Assembly: GCF_001640805.2 (NCBI RefSeq)
Contig: NC_066845.1
Location: forward strand, 19,098,307-19,162,306
Reading direction: 5' to 3'
DNA: 64,000 nucleotides
DNA from: Lates calcarifer
Taxonomy: Eukaryota; Chordata; Actinopteri; Centropomidae
This document shows, one piece after another, positions 1 to 12,060 of this stretch. The notes under the pieces are model-generated. The model saw nothing but the letters and a program-made list of their open reading frames with translations. It was not told the origin of the DNA and ran no database searches. Numbering within the stretch: position 1 is the first letter of the stretch; each line of letters begins with the position of its first letter. The position numbers and the translations under genes were made by a program.

Positions 1-403
1 TTAAGGAAATTTATTACATGTACATCGGTTTGTACATCACTCAGCTGTAGAAAGAGTGTCAATACATCTAATCATTGCAGCTCTCTCAATAAAGTTTTGC
101 CTTTAGAGTTAATATCTGTTTACTGCACTGTGACTATTGTTTGAAAACACTGTCAAATATACTCATCTAATTTTGACAATATTAACTATTGTCTTAGTTC
201 ATATTCTGTGTTGTTGAAATACAACAGATATTTATATTTTGCCATATTTTCCTATATGGCATAGAATATTCTACATACATACATATACATTCTTGCATGT
301 TAGTCAAGCTGCTATTGAATAGTCACATTTTCCACATGGCATGATAGGTCATCTGTCTCTCAGTTTTTATTGTCACATCACTAATTCCCCCACTATTCTT
401 CAG

Positions 404-3400
404 GGGTGACGTGGATGTGTCAGCTGTGTGCCAGTACCAGATCTCTGATGTGAAGAAAGTGTTTGAAGGATCCTACAAAGAGTACAGGGAGGCGTCTCAG
501 AGGTGGGGACGCTACACTGGTGCTGTCCCTGTCCCACGGCCTGGATCGGTAAGAAACTGGGAGCCCTGCTCTAGCACATATTAGGCGATATATTTGATAA
601 TACAGATATTTCCAGACAAGTTCAGGAAGCAAGAAAAAAGCGTGTCTTTAGTTAATAAAAATTTCTAGCAAAATAAAAGTGAGAGGGAGGAAAGAATGGG
701 TGGTGTAGGGTAGCAATGGAAGTGAAAAACAGCAAAAGCTGGCACAACACAAAAAGCTAAGAATGTAATGAACCAGGACGAAAGGAAAGGAAGCAGAGGA
801 AGGGGTGTAATGGCAGGCGGAGGTGAGAGCAAGAGTGAAAGAAAGATGGAGATGAAGAGAGGAGGGGTGGGAGGGAGAGAGGGAGGGGAGTCATCTCCAA
901 GCCAACTAACCATGCCAGCCTGTGCCAGCTGCAGCTAAGAACTTTCCTCCTCTTCCTCTTTCTCCCTCTTTGGCCCCTCACACCCTTCCTTTTGTCCTTC
1001 CCTCCATTCCTTCCCTTGCTCCGTTCCCCTCCCACGTCTCTCCCGTTCTCCTCTGTCTGTGCTGCAGTGTATAACTAACTCAGACAGGGAGAATGGCTAC
1101 AACAGCTCTCTGCAGCTGCCTGATGCCACGCTCAACTTTGCCAAGAAGCACCCGCTGATGGAGGACAAAGCTCTGGCTCGCCCCCTGCTGCTCACCAAGG
1201 GCGTCAACTTCACCAGGCTGGCAGTAGATCGGGTTAGCGCCCTGGACCAGCGGGCATACAACATGCTCTTTATCGGCACAGGTACAAATTACATGAGGCC
1301 TCCTGTTATGGCTGAAAACACAGGTATTTTTTAATTGAAAAATATGAGTTTTTGATCAGCCAGGAAAATTCAAGCAGTAAATGTTTTGCAGCAATCTAAT
1401 CTCATACATGTTCATCTGTTCACCTAGAGACTTCAGTTTTGATTCCACTCTGTGCAGTCCAGTAATGTCACATACTACTATTTACACTGCACATTTTAAC
1501 GTGTTTACAGTGTTTGCACGGGTCATTTACAACAGAGTCAAGCACACTCAAAGGCTCTGCAGAAAATGTCACCTTTTTTAGGTACATATCAAGTTGTTTT
1601 TTCCTCTCACAATAGAATGCAGACCAAAAGAATCCCACACTCTCCAGCCTCCAGCTTTAAAAATGACAGTAGTGTTGAATTATCACCTTGATGGCACAGT
1701 ATCTACATACTGACTTTGAGCCTCACAAGCTAAGGTTAGAGCTAGTATATTTTTGCAGGATTGTTGGATTGCATTTTACACTATATGATGTTCTTATGCC
1801 CACCTCCTGTAGTATGGTCCTCTCTCAATGTGGCAGTGAAAATACATTCTAGGTACACAGTCTTTCCTCTTGTTTCCGTATGTGTGGCTGAGTGTGTGTC
1901 TGTGTCTTGGTCTGTGTGGGTTGATGGGACTTGCACACAGCATGTGTTGAAGAGACGAGAGCTTGCAGGCCACGGCAGCAGACAGGGACAGGTACTGGCA
2001 TTAGGTATGGTGGCACAAAACAACATGCCATCTGGCCAGACGTCAGCTGGGTTTCAATTAAGGGCTTGATTTGCATGCTGAGATCCATCTTCATGCATCA
2101 AAGGAAACATCTACGTATGTGCGACTTAATTAATATCTCCAGTCAGTAGCCATCAGGCCCATACACAGATGTCCTGTTTTGGCATGGAGCTGAAATCAGC
2201 CAGCCCTCCCAGAACCTCAATCCTGACTGGCACAGATCTAACAGTGGATTCTAGGGAATGTGAATTTGAATGCAGCCAATCTCATGAATGGAGAGAGACT
2301 CAGCTACTTACCATTCAGACCACTGCAGCAGCAGAGTGACTGTGGCAACTGACAGTGTAACAACAGCGGACTCAGGGCTTCTCCGCTGGCAAGCAGGGAG
2401 GCCAACCCAGACACACACGGACACAACAACACACGCATGGGTAACACACTCGCAAATTGATATACACACACACACACACACACACATCATACACACACAC
2501 AGATACACACGCTCACACTCCCTGAGCCAAGTGCAGTCATCCCCGCTTGTCGTGCTTCACAGCACAAACTCAACAGGGCCCTTGGCAGACGTGCGCTCAT
2601 AGTGCCAATTGGGCTGCGGGCTTGATTAGCTATTAGCTGCAGCATAGCGACAGCTGATGTGAAAAGAGAGAGAGGGAGCTCTTGCCGAGACTGTTTTTCA
2701 GAAAAACCAGGCTACAGGATTGAGGGATTAGCCGACACTGGTCCCTGAAGCCGCAAGAGGCGAGTGTGATGATATGCCTGCTGCTTGCTATGCTGTATTT
2801 GTGCGTGTGTGCGTATGTGTGTCTGTGTGAGTGTGTGTATTTCCTACTCTCAAGCCTCCTGTTGGCTATAGGGTTGCTTTTCATATTATCCGTGACAGTC
2901 TCTTAATCGAGAGGACCACACAAGAAAGCACATGTCAGCACGTAACACTATCCATAGATACACACACACACACATCAAGGTCACCCCACTAGCTGTGCCT
3001 GAAACGCCTTTCATTACCGGGGATCTAAACTTGTTCACAATGCCCTACATGAAAGGAAACACAGGATCTCGTCCTCCTCCTCCTCCAGCATCAGCTCCCC
3101 ACGCACTGCTTGAAAAAGTCTTCCAATGTCTCTGGTGATATTACCTTTACCCAAGGTCTTAAAAAGGCCACAAACAGCATCTCTGTTCTTTTAAATTCAC
3201 CAGTAAATAGTTTCTCGCTGAGCCGGACTCAGTAATGCAGCTGTAAGTCCTGGCAGGAGGAGTTGTTTTCTTTTTCATTTTCTGTCTTTCTCAGTTGCAG
3301 AATAGCATGAAAATTTAGCGCAGCCACTGCTAAAGTTTCACAAATTGAAGTTGATGAAAGTTGCAGACAACTTGATGACACCGTATCTGTGTGTATGTGT

Positions 3401-6400
3401 TAAGACGTGTGTGACCACAAACTTACATTTTCCGTAGAGAGCACTTTCTTCTCCTATTTAATAGAGCTTTTTCATAGCAAACATTTTTACATCATACCAG
3501 GAGAAGCACAGGTGCAATTAATAACATTAATTAACTGCATTCCACTCAGCTGCTCCAGTTCCAGGACCTTGCTATTTACATGCTGACCGTCTGTCATGAC
3601 ATATCATTAATATTATTTATTTCATCTGTGCTTTTCCTGGTGGGACAAGTCATAATAAGTATTTGGGATTGTTTAAACTGGGCTTTATTTTCTTATGTTT
3701 TTAAGTGTAAATGACTCATAGGTTCAAAAATCTTTGCAGTGGTTCCATTGCAAGTGCAATTGTCAGTGTCAAAGTAAGTTCACTTAGTGAACTCAGTGCT
3801 TGTTTTTGCCACTGGCAGATTGTTGTTATAAGTGTCTAATAACATCATAGAATGGATTCCTACAGAGATAGACCTTTTTGCAAAAGATTAAGATCTTTTT
3901 TTGTTTAACCGGAGACAAACGTTTTATCGCTGCCAGGCTCCATTGACAAAAATAGTCAGTTCAGCTTTATTTATATAGTGCTGAATCATAACAGAATCTA
4001 TCTCAAGGCTCTTTTCATATAGAGTAGGTCTTTTCACTGTACTCTTTAGATTATTATATTTACAAACAAGGATCCACCATGAGCAAGTACTAAGCAACAG
4101 TGGAGAGGAAAAACTTCCTTTTAAGAGGCAGAAAGCTCAAGCTGAATCAGACTCAGGGTGGGCTGCCATCTGCCTCGACCGGATGGATTGACAAAAATAT
4201 TCATTTTACCTTGCAAGATGACCTCACGGGACTTGCTAATCTATTGCTACCTCAGTTGGTTAGTTAGTTTGTGCTATTATGTGACTTTCAGTGGTGGAAG
4301 AAGTACTCAGATCCTTTACTCAGGTACAAGTACCGCATAACAACATAAACTAACTGATCAAGGCAGCAGTAGATTTGCCCCAGTGTTCTGCAAAGTAAAT
4401 TTACTTTTTTGTCAGTGGAGTCTGGTGTCTTTGAACAGAGCGAGAAAAGGCCGTTTGTGGTTAAACAAGTCAGAAACAGCATTTTTTGGCTATCACTATG
4501 GTTAGTGAACAGCAGCTAAAGAAAGTGTTTGTTACCATATGTGATGAGTTTGTGCTTTAATATTTAAAGAAATTGTTATGGCATCAAAGGAGCGTGTTTG
4601 TACATCATAATATCTCTTCATTAATATTTAAATGAACTTCTCTGCAGTCCTAGGTGTGACTTGGTGAATATTTTAGTATATCATCAATATTTAAGTAAAA
4701 TACTGTGCAGTCACAGGTGTTTGTTTACAGATTATTAATATTCAAATTGACTGGTATGCTGTGATTGGTGTATGGGTATATTTATTACAGAATATCATTA
4801 TTATTCAAATGAACTAGTGTGCAGTCACAGGTGTGTGCATGTAGATAGTTTCTAATATTACATCAGTGGCATTTAAATGAACTGCTTGGCTGTCAAAGAT
4901 GTGTGTTTTCCTGGTAGTTTGTATTGGGACTCAGCTGGGCGTTGAAGCTATTTGTTTGAAAATATATGTTTTTATGCATGCCATGAAAAATTACCCTGAA
5001 GAGGTTAGGAAAGTCTATTACACTGCAGTGATCTTGGATAGGAACAGATGTGAAGTGAGCTCAATCCTCTTCCTTCCTTCCTTCTTCCTCTCTGTGCTGC
5101 AGCGGAGGGCTGGCTGCAGAGAGTGGTGATCCTCGGCTCCGAGGCCCATGTGATAGAAGAGATCCAGCTGTTTGAGACCGCCCAGCCAGTGGACAGCCTG
5201 ACCATCTCCCACTCCAAGGTAAGGAAACAGGGATCTAATGTCACCAGGTTTGGCATGGATTGGGCTTGGACACTACAAATCCTCAATGGAAAGCCTGCAT
5301 TACACTGACTGAGTGGGGGCATGAGGTTTGAATGATGTGGGCATTTACCACACAGGAAGTGTCTACTGAAAAGCATTTTAGAAACTTGACTCAAACTAGT
5401 AAAAAAAATATAGGCTATTTCAACCTCTACTGCGTCAAATTCTTATCAAAATCTGTCCCTCAACTTTATGGAAATGCTTCAAGGGAATGCCTAAAAGAAG
5501 TAGTTTGTATGTGTCATCCAACCACATCGGAAGGAAAAGTGTTTATAGGTGTTCCAAAAGGCCACAGTAGGAGGCAGAGAGAAAAGCGTAATAGAGAGGG
5601 TAGGGATGCAACAACTGTTTAAATATGAAGACACACTTTCTGACAGTCTTCCCTAGAAGGCATTCAAACTTTTTGTACACAGAACAAGTGACAGAAATAA
5701 ATGTGCAAAGCATGAAAAAGATAGTTTGCGAGAGAAGTTCAAATCCTGCTTACTTTCTCACCTCCCAAATCTGACCAATCACAGGGTGAAGTGGGTGCGA
5801 TTGTTGGAATTGTTGGTTTCAGAAAGTAACACACATTGTTGGCCAAAACCCTATTGTCAGACAAGTGTGTTCAGCCATGCGATAAGCGCCTCTGTTGAAG
5901 CATAGCAACACTTAAAGGCACTCCAGGATGCCTTTTAAACTCTTCACTTCAGTTTAGTTCTACAGAGTCTTATGTTTTCAAGAAAGAAAGATGCTAGACT
6001 GTTGGCATTTCAGCTGAGACAGCGCTGTCTGGATGCAGTTTTATTAAGAACGTCTGCAGACCAGTACAACAGTACAGCAAGCAGAGGCAGAAGTGATTTT
6101 AATAAGAAGAAAGCAGCTCTTTTTCTTTTACATGATCATTTGAGTTTGAGCCTTCAGCTGCTCCCACTCACTGCAGTGAAGCAAATGTGTATTATTGCCA
6201 TGAACTCCTAGATGAATTGTTCTCTGTCTTTTTGAGAGATGGCAAATGTTAATGGTATCTCAGGGGAAAACATTGTACAAAGTTCCTTTGTTGTTTTGAG
6301 AATCTCCTGTCTGGCCAGCGCAGCATGGATCTGTACTTCATCTGATCATATTCCTCAAAGGTAGTTTTGGGTTTCCATTGGCTCACTTTTCTGTTATATC

Positions 6401-9129
6401 ACTTGTTCATTGGTATTCAGTGATAACAGTGGTACTTTGTCTTTGTTGATCTGTTAATGCCCTTTTTGCCAGACACTCACAATCATTGACATCAGACAGG
6501 CAGTCAGCAGTGCCATTGGCCTGGTGCCACTCAGCAGATGTTTTTATCAACACTGCCCTTTTTCAGATCAAGTGTCACCTCATGAATCCGAAACCCTCTT
6601 CACAATAACAGTAATTACAATCCTTCACCACAGTGGGGAATTGAACCTCTGCCCCTGTTGTTTTCTCAATCTCCCAGCCCTGTCAGCCGAGCCTGTGTGT
6701 AGACACCGGCCGTGTCCCCGTGGCTCTACAATGGCGCGTCCGTCGATCGATGCGGTTTTGATGGGGGCGTTTCCAGCCCAAAAGCCCACTGCTTATCTCA
6801 TTAATGCTGGCTTAGCCACGACCAGACATTTTATAACAGCTTTCGCAAAAAGAGCACAACCCAGATTGGATTGGAAGAGGGTCAGGGGAGTGAATGTTAT
6901 TGTAATTGAGAGTGATTATCCCATTATCTCCTCTAACCCTGAACTGAGTCACTCTCCCTCCATCTCTCTCTCTCTCTCGCTGTTTATCTTTCTTCTTGTT
7001 TTTCATCTCTCTCTGGTTTCTGTCTCTGGATGGATGTCTGGATCTGTTCTTTGTCTTCTTCCTTCTCACTTCTTCCCCCTCTGTTTCTCCGTAGAAGTAC
7101 TTGTACATCGGCTCTCGTTCAGAAGTTCTCCAGCTGCCCTTGGCCAACTGCAGCCGCTATCAGTCTCAGCCAGACTGTCTGCTCGCCCGGGACCCCTATT
7201 GCGCTTGGGACAGCGAGGGTCGGGCCTGCGTCCGCATCGACCTCCACCGCGGGTGAGACAAGTACCTATGTGCACCCAAGCATTCATACTATATACTAGA
7301 TTCAAACCAGAAGAGGTTTTTTAAGATTGGTTTTGATATTTTAAAGCTACTGATTGCAAATATTGGACAGGCCTTTAAGAGAGAATTTAAATATTATGTG
7401 TCGTTTAAACTCTATATAGACACCCACGCTTGTTTTAATTGGATGCACATAAACAACTCCAGGGTGAAGCCAGTTTCATTGCAGGTTTTACAGACTTTCA
7501 CTCTGAGGCTGTTGAATAAAATCCTCTCTGCTTCACATACTATGATTTTTCCAGCCAGCCTTGTGAAACAAATGTAACCATAACAACATATTGACAAGCT
7601 GTCATGAGGGACGGAACCTGTGCAAATCAGGAGAGGATGATATCTACCATATCTACTTTGTACTAAACAGCTGATATATTAGTCTAATTAAAGTTTATCT
7701 GTAGCTAAGAGTTTGAAATTATCTTGTAGAAGACTGTCTAGATTAATTCTGAAGTGTTTTCTGTAGATTATTCTGAGTTATTATTACCTATACACACATA
7801 GAAATACCAGCGCAGTGTTGTCTGTAGCACTCAATGTGGAAATGTCCCTAAATTCAAGTGAGAGTCCATTATTAATCTTCCGCTCTGCTGTCTGCCCTTT
7901 CCTCTCTAGGTCCACCTCCTCCCTGTCACAGGACCTCATGCTGGAAAGGTTCAGCCGGGGAAAAGCGAAGTTCGATAAGCCCGTCTCCATCCCTAGCCCT
8001 GGTGAGTATTGGGGCCACACCTCAGTAGTGGCCCCTTGTGGGAATTGACTGTCAGTGCAGAAGCAAGTCAGTAGCAAAGAAAGAATGGACTTGAGCTGGA
8101 CTCAGTGAATACATTTGGATTGAGCTGAATAAATTGAATTAAGCAGAAAACAGCTGGCTGCTGTAGAATATGAATTAGAATTATTATGGATGACACTTAA
8201 CCCCCGGTCCCGTCTCCTGTCTCTTCCCTCCAGAGCACTCCCGTCTCAGGAATGTAACAGTGGTGGTGGGATCTGACATGGTGCTGCCTTGCCAGCTGGT
8301 CTCCAACCTGGCTCAGCCCTGCTGGGTTCTCAATGACCGTGAGCTACAGCTGGGAGACCCCGAGGCCGGAGGGCCGCGCTTTGACCGGACCCTCAAAGCC
8401 CTTGTCATCCCTGAAGCGGGCCAGATGCAAGCTGGCCGCTATATCTGCTACTCTGAGGAGCAAGGGGTCAAGTTTCAGACAGAGCGCTACCAGGTGGCTG
8501 TGGTAGCCAGCGCTCCAGTCTTCATGGAGGCCCGGGCTCCAGACAGCAGCATGGGGCTGTTCTGGGTGCTGGTCATCACTCTTGGAGCGGCATGCCTGCT
8601 GCTCCTCGTAGCAGCTCTTTACCTGCGCAGGAGGCTGAAGCTGGCCCTAGGAAAAGGAGCTGACATGAAGCCTCTGGAGAGCACCCTTGTGTACCCCATC
8701 ACTCTGCCCAAGGAGCCACCCACCTTTGTGCCCAGCAAGATGCCCAGCGATGAGGACCGCTTCTGGGAAACAGGTGCCAACTACTACTACTCAGACGGCT
8801 CACTGAAGATCGTTCCCGGTCATGCCCTGGGGCCCAGCAGCGTCAGCAGCACGGCGTCGCCCAGCGCCATTCCCGGCCAGCCCATCCACTCCCCCAGCCG
8901 TCTCAGCCTTACCAACATCCGAGGCTCTGGTAGCAATGGCTACATCCGCCTCAACCTGAGCACAGCAGGGGAGGAGAGGGCTAGCGGTGCTGGCGCTGGG
9001 GGCGGCGGGCTGGGAGGCCTAGGCATGGGCGGGAATGACTACTCCAGCCCCTTCAAGGAGGAGCTGAGACGCACTCTGCAGCAGAGAAGTGTGCTGCCCG
9101 ATGCGAACCCCGAGGAGTCGTCCGTCTAG
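404..9129 (+). CDS. sema4c: Semaphorin-4C, 3' half of gene (5' exons outside window)
   Basis: Class 4 semaphorins are single-pass membrane ligands, typically signalling through plexin-B receptors in axon guidance and cell migration. I read six exons: 404-548, 1068-1281, 5103-5218, 7095-7252, 7910-8001 and 8234-9129. All are bounded by AG/GT and their phases join into one frame of about 540 codons ending in TAG at 9127. The first three exons are the C-terminal part of the sema propeller ([42 protein letters not shown]). PSI, Ig, membrane and tail segments follow. Human SEMA4C is about 833 residues, so roughly 300 N-terminal residues lie upstream. The tail block [15 protein letters not shown] and the terminus NPEESSV match SEMA4C rather than 4A, 4B, 4D, 4F or 4G as I know them. 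Paralogue assignment is from memory, not alignment. Confidence 0.95.
549..1067 (+). other. sema4c intron with purine block then pyrimidine block
   Basis: This intron is strongly strand-asymmetric. About 660-900 is G/A-rich on the + strand, and about 940-1060 is C/T-rich and runs into the acceptor CAG at 1065-1067. The pyrimidine block is far longer than a splice site needs. No coding potential is supported. Confidence 0.7.
2459..2513. repeat. CA microsatellite
   Basis: An interrupted (CA)n run lies in a sema4c intron: about 12 CA units, then a short ATCATA break and further CA units. Confidence 0.9.
3958..4186 (+). repeat. Dispersed teleost repeat (TTTATTTATATAGTG type)
   Basis: The stretch begins CAGCTTTATTTATATAGTG and runs through ATCTCAAGGCTCTTTTC, CCACCATGAGCAAG, GGAAAAACTTCCTTTTAAGAG and CAGGGTGGGCTGCCATCTGC. 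I recognise this order of segments as a high-copy dispersed repeat in percomorph genomes. I cannot assign its class. The recognition is from memory. Confidence 0.6.
4285..4350 (+). repeat. Fragment of GTGGTGGAAGAAGTACTCAG repeat family
   Basis: The segment AGTGGTGGAAGAAGTACTCA, followed by GATCCTTTACTCAGGTACAA, is a characteristic end of a very common non-autonomous teleost repeat. Only about 60 bases are recognisable here. Confidence 0.6.
4553..4910 (+). repeat. Degenerate tandem array, ~62-bp period, six units
   Basis: Six diverged copies follow one pattern: AATATTTAAATGAACT, then a GCAGTCACAGGTGT-like segment, then GTTTGTACAG-like sequence. The AATATTTA core or its variants falls near 4559, 4623, 4686, 4737, 4799 and 4868, giving spacings of 64, 63, 51, 62 and about 69. 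It is an old minisatellite inside a sema4c intron with no coding role seen. Confidence 0.65.
5219..7094 (+). other. sema4c intron, 1.9 kb
   Basis: This intron separates the end of the sema domain (SLTISHSK) from the PSI exon (KYLYIGSR) at a phase-0 junction. It holds a SINE-like remnant at 6521-6672 and a CpG-containing unique stretch at about 6690-6960. The stretch 5300-6500 holds nothing I can name. Confidence 0.75.
6521..6672 (-). repeat. Probable tRNA-derived SINE remnant
   Basis: Read on the minus strand, it carries a Pol III B-box-like GGTTCAATTCC (complement of 6637-6647). It ends in GATAAAAACATCTGCTGAGT, which resembles the 'GGATAAAAGCGTCTGCTAAATG' tail shared by many fish SINEs. The A box is not clear. 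The element is diverged and certainly inactive. Confidence 0.4.
7095..7252 (+). CDS. sema4c: sema4c exon: end of sema domain and PSI domain
   Basis: The exon reads [19 protein letters not shown], then the cysteine-rich PSI (plexin-semaphorin-integrin) module with [21 protein letters not shown] and a further cysteine in [14 protein letters not shown] is the hallmark of semaphorin PSI domains. PSI is a small disulfide-bonded spacer that positions the sema propeller for receptor binding. Acceptor GTAG is at 7091-7094 and donor GTGAGA at 7253. The exon ends in phase 2 and joins 7910 to complete a glycine codon. Confidence 0.95.
7253..7909 (+). other. sema4c intron, 0.66 kb
   Basis: A short intron between the PSI exon and a 92-nt linker exon (7910-8001, reading [15 protein letters not shown]). 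It is AT-rich and I see nothing beyond splice signals. Confidence 0.8.
8234..9129 (+). CDS. sema4c: sema4c terminal coding exon: Ig domain, membrane span, cytoplasmic tail
   Basis: The exon encodes a C2-type Ig domain, with Cys in VLPCQLV (codon at 8290) and Cys in [11 protein letters not shown] as the likely disulfide pair, plus the WVLND tryptophan. A hydrophobic segment (about 8557-8624, [20 protein letters not shown]) is followed by an RRR stop-transfer cluster. The cytoplasmic tail keeps the SEMA4C blocks [33 protein letters not shown] and LRRTLQQR. A glycine-rich insert lies at about 8986-9033. The last residues ESSV form a class I PDZ ligand; mammalian Sema4C is known to bind PSD-95 through its C-terminus. 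TAG stop is at 9127-9129. Confidence 0.96.
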
Positions 9130-10929
9130 GCCCACCCTCCTCATCCCTATTCCCTGAGTTGGAAAAAACAAAACAACCAACCTACCTCCCTCCTTTTGAG
9201 GATGCCTGCTCTCTCTTTCTCATTCAGTGACAAGCTGTCAATTCCCCATGCTCTCTCTCTCTTGCTCTGCCAATGCCTGTTTGGCTCACTGTAGACATTT
9301 ATAGCACACAGCATGTTAAATATACACACTCATACACCGTGTTCGCCAACATGCTCTCCTGTAATTATTGTGTTCTGGGCAACATCGCCACTTGTGTAAA
9401 TTGTGTATTTAAAAAGGCTGAACGCAGAGGAGAACACCTCAAGTATGGAAATCAAACAAATGGCGTGACATGTTTTCTGAAGGACACATTTCTTTTACGT
9501 TAAGTGGACCAAGTGAGGCTTTTAGCCCCTGTGCTGAAACCAGTTGACAAACAGCAAGTGCACCTGAGTGGAAATATTGAACTGATTCTCTGTCCCTCTT
9601 TTCCTTTGAGACTTTTTCAGCTTACTGCACTTAAAAATTGGAAGCGCGTCTTCTGTTTTTGTATCCGTGAGCCATGAGTGTGAGAGCGGTATAAAAAGAC
9701 TAATTAATCTCGAAGCAAGACGACAATCAAGTCCCTGTAGCAGGAGCTCTGTGTGGGACCGAGAGGAGAGGAGAGAGAATGAGAGACAAAGAGAGAGGAA
9801 ATTAAATGGAAAATGAAGTGAATTGGAGTGAAAGGCGCAAGGGGGTTTTTTTGAATGAAGGACAATCTCTCAAGACTTTCTCTGCTCAATTTGTAACACC
9901 CCCACCCCCCCCCCCAGTTGTATTTACCCACGGAGAAAGTCCTCAGTCCCTTCCACTTTAATCTGTTGTGATGGGTGGTTTGAATTAAGACATTTCTTGT
10001 TGTTCTTTTTCTATGTCTTTACGGACTACAGCAGTGTTCAAACAGTTGTCAAGTGACTAATGGCTCCCCTCTGTGAATGACAATGTGAGGGCAAGCGCTT
10101 ACATTCCTTGTTCAGCCCTGCACGGTGACCTTCAAGCGCACATTCAAGTCCAAAATGCTACAAGTGCACTCCACATTACATTTACTCAGTGTATAACAGA
10201 TATGTGTTTTGGTTGGGCACTTTTTTGCTTTAGCTCATCTCCTTAGAAAAGAAAGGTCTATTTGCATTCAGCTCTTAGCAGCCGAACAATAACTGCACAC
10301 TTAATTCCAAATTGAAGTTGACATGAAGACATTAGGCATGGAGAATGTAGTTGAACCCTCACTGTTGCGACCGCTGTGGATGTCTCAATAAGTGCTTTAT
10401 ATCTTACGTGTTTGGTCAGGGTGGTAACTTGCACTGCCAAGAAGGAAACTACCCCTCCTATGGACACACATTGGCACACACTCGCAGTCCTATGAATTCC
10501 AACCATCCTGGACTGCAGAGTGTTTGTGACGCACCCTTAAACCCTCATGAAACCCCTCCCTCTTACCGATGCCCAGAGACTGACCCAGGGCTACTGTGGA
10601 CTCATATACAGAGGAAGAGCACTGTAAAACACACCAACACAAAAAGAAGATATATATACACAGTTTTGTCAGAAGAATGGAAAGATTGAATGGACAGACT
10701 GATTGCTGCTGTGCTGAAAAACTACTGGCTCCAGGCAGGAAGCAGCCATGAACCAGTGACAGGTATTGTTCCACTTAATTAAATTCATGCAAACAGATTT
10801 AAGCGAAGTCCTAACCTTTAACGATTTCTAATTTAGCTTTTTGGCTCTTAGTGCTGCTCAGTGTAGTGTTTAGAATTATTTTGTTTATTTATCTGGCTTC
10901 TCTGGCTGTCCCTTTGCTCAACCCATCAC
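9130..10929 (+). other. sema4c: sema4c 3' UTR, proximal part (3' end uncertain)
   Basis: This follows the sema4c stop directly. The first AATAAA-like hexamer I see is ATTAAA at 10778-10783. No canonical AATAAA occurs before that, so either that variant signal is used or the UTR runs on towards 13.96 kb. An 11-12 C run lies near 9906-9917. No other gene is seen. Confidence 0.5.
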
Positions 10930-11475
10930 TAAAAAGGATAATTCAGTGTTTTGGGAAATACACATACTTGCTTTCTTGCTGAGAGTTAGATGGGAAGATC
11001 AATATTACTGTCATATCTTTCCATTGAATACAAAGCTGCAGCCATTGTCCATGTAAGCTCAACTTTGCAAACTAAAAGCAACAAAACTGAAAGAGAAAAA
11101 CAACTAGCCTTACTCTTTCAAAGGTAAAAAGCTTATTAAACAACACATCATATCTTTTTTGTTGAAAGCATTATTAATCAAAGACAACCAAAAACAACAA
11201 GCTGCATACCAAGAAATTATCGGGCACATGATGCCAATGTCGAAATGCGATTTGTTGTTTTATACATAATGTGTTAATAAGTGAGGTTCTTGTATGCATT
11301 TGTTTAACATTAGACAGAGCCAGGCTAGCTGTTTCCCATGTTTCCAGTCTACATAATAAGCTGAGCTAACCATCTCCTGGCTCCAGATCTATATTTAGCA
11401 AACAGACATGAGAGTCAATCTTCTAACTCTCGGCAAGAAACACTGTTACTGTTACTGCTGTTATAAAGAGACTAG
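10930..11475 (+). repeat. Foldback (MITE-like) dispersed element, copy 1
   Basis: The left end reads GTTTTGGGAAATACACATAC then TTCTTGCTGAGAGTTAGAT. The right end at about 11410-11445 reads AATCTTCTAACTCTCGGCAAGAAA, which is its inverted complement. The interior has CCAGTCTACATAATAAGCTGAGCTAACC. This is the structure of a non-autonomous terminal-inverted-repeat element. Related copies are at 39446-39700, 40150-40550 and 42850-43450. Confidence 0.6.
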
Positions 11476-11675
11476 CTAGACTAAACTGCTTTAATTAAAA
11501 TATAAAGTAGTGCAATTACAGTATATGGCCTATGGCCTTGTAACGCAGCATGGTTTATTTCTATTAATATGTATTAATTAAGCTGAAAGCAGTATCCTAT
11601 CACTTTCTGTTTGCATTGTGTGGAGGGACAGTAGGTCCCTGGTGGTGAAAGGAAGCTATTAGACATGCTAATGCT

Positions 11676-12060
11676 GTGGCTCTAGGGATGGTTGATCAGG
11701 TCCTGACAATTATTTGTTTGATTTCCATGAACTTTGGTTCAGACATTCAAGTTTCCATCAGGATAAACTGTAGTAACTCTGGTGATCGTTTGATTTTTCA
11801 TCTAGCATCACCACTAGATCAAAATTTGAATTTGTTCTGTACCTTGGTTAATGACCAAATACCTGTAAAACCTATGACATTCCCATCAACCTTATCTAGA
11901 CTCTATGTTCAGTATAAATTAGTTAATGTAACCATGCATAATACTGGGAACGTGGTAAACATCACATCCACTGAATATTAGCATGATAGCATTGCTACTG
12001 TGAGCATGTTAGCATGCTAACATTAGCATTTAGGTCAAAGCATCATTGTGCTTCAGTACA
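11676..12060 (+). repeat. Dispersed repeat (GCCATGAAATTTTGTACAGA family), copy
   Basis: It includes GACATTCAAG, CTGGTGATCGTTTGATTTTTC, TTAATGACCAAATACCTGTAA and ATGTTAGCATGCTAACATTAGC in the family's usual order. Related sequence recurs at 34660-34870 and 36120-36760. I recognise it as a high-copy percomorph repeat, class unknown. It has no coding capacity. Confidence 0.6.

Larger units (their letters stand above)
1282..5102 (+). other. sema4c intron, 3.8 kb, with repeats
   Basis: It is flanked by the donor GTACAA at 1282 and an acceptor after a pyrimidine tract at 5102. The phase-1 junction completes an alanine codon (FIGT-A-EGW). It contains a CA microsatellite, two dispersed repeat fragments and a degenerate tandem array, listed separately. 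Stretches 1330-2450 and 2520-3950 show nothing I can name. Open frames here have no homology I recognise. Confidence 0.75.

Noticed and set aside
2308..2508. Cys/Val-rich minus-strand frame
   Set aside because: It is a translation of the CA microsatellite and its flanks.
4553..4910. Regular repeats with spacers, checked as a CRISPR-like array
   Set aside because: The units are degenerate along their whole length, with no constant repeat or unique spacer distinction, in an animal intron.
6524..7324. 266-codon open frame on the + strand
   Set aside because: It starts in a SINE-like remnant, runs through intron and crosses the PSI exon of sema4c in the wrong frame. The true exon frame reads DPYCAW.
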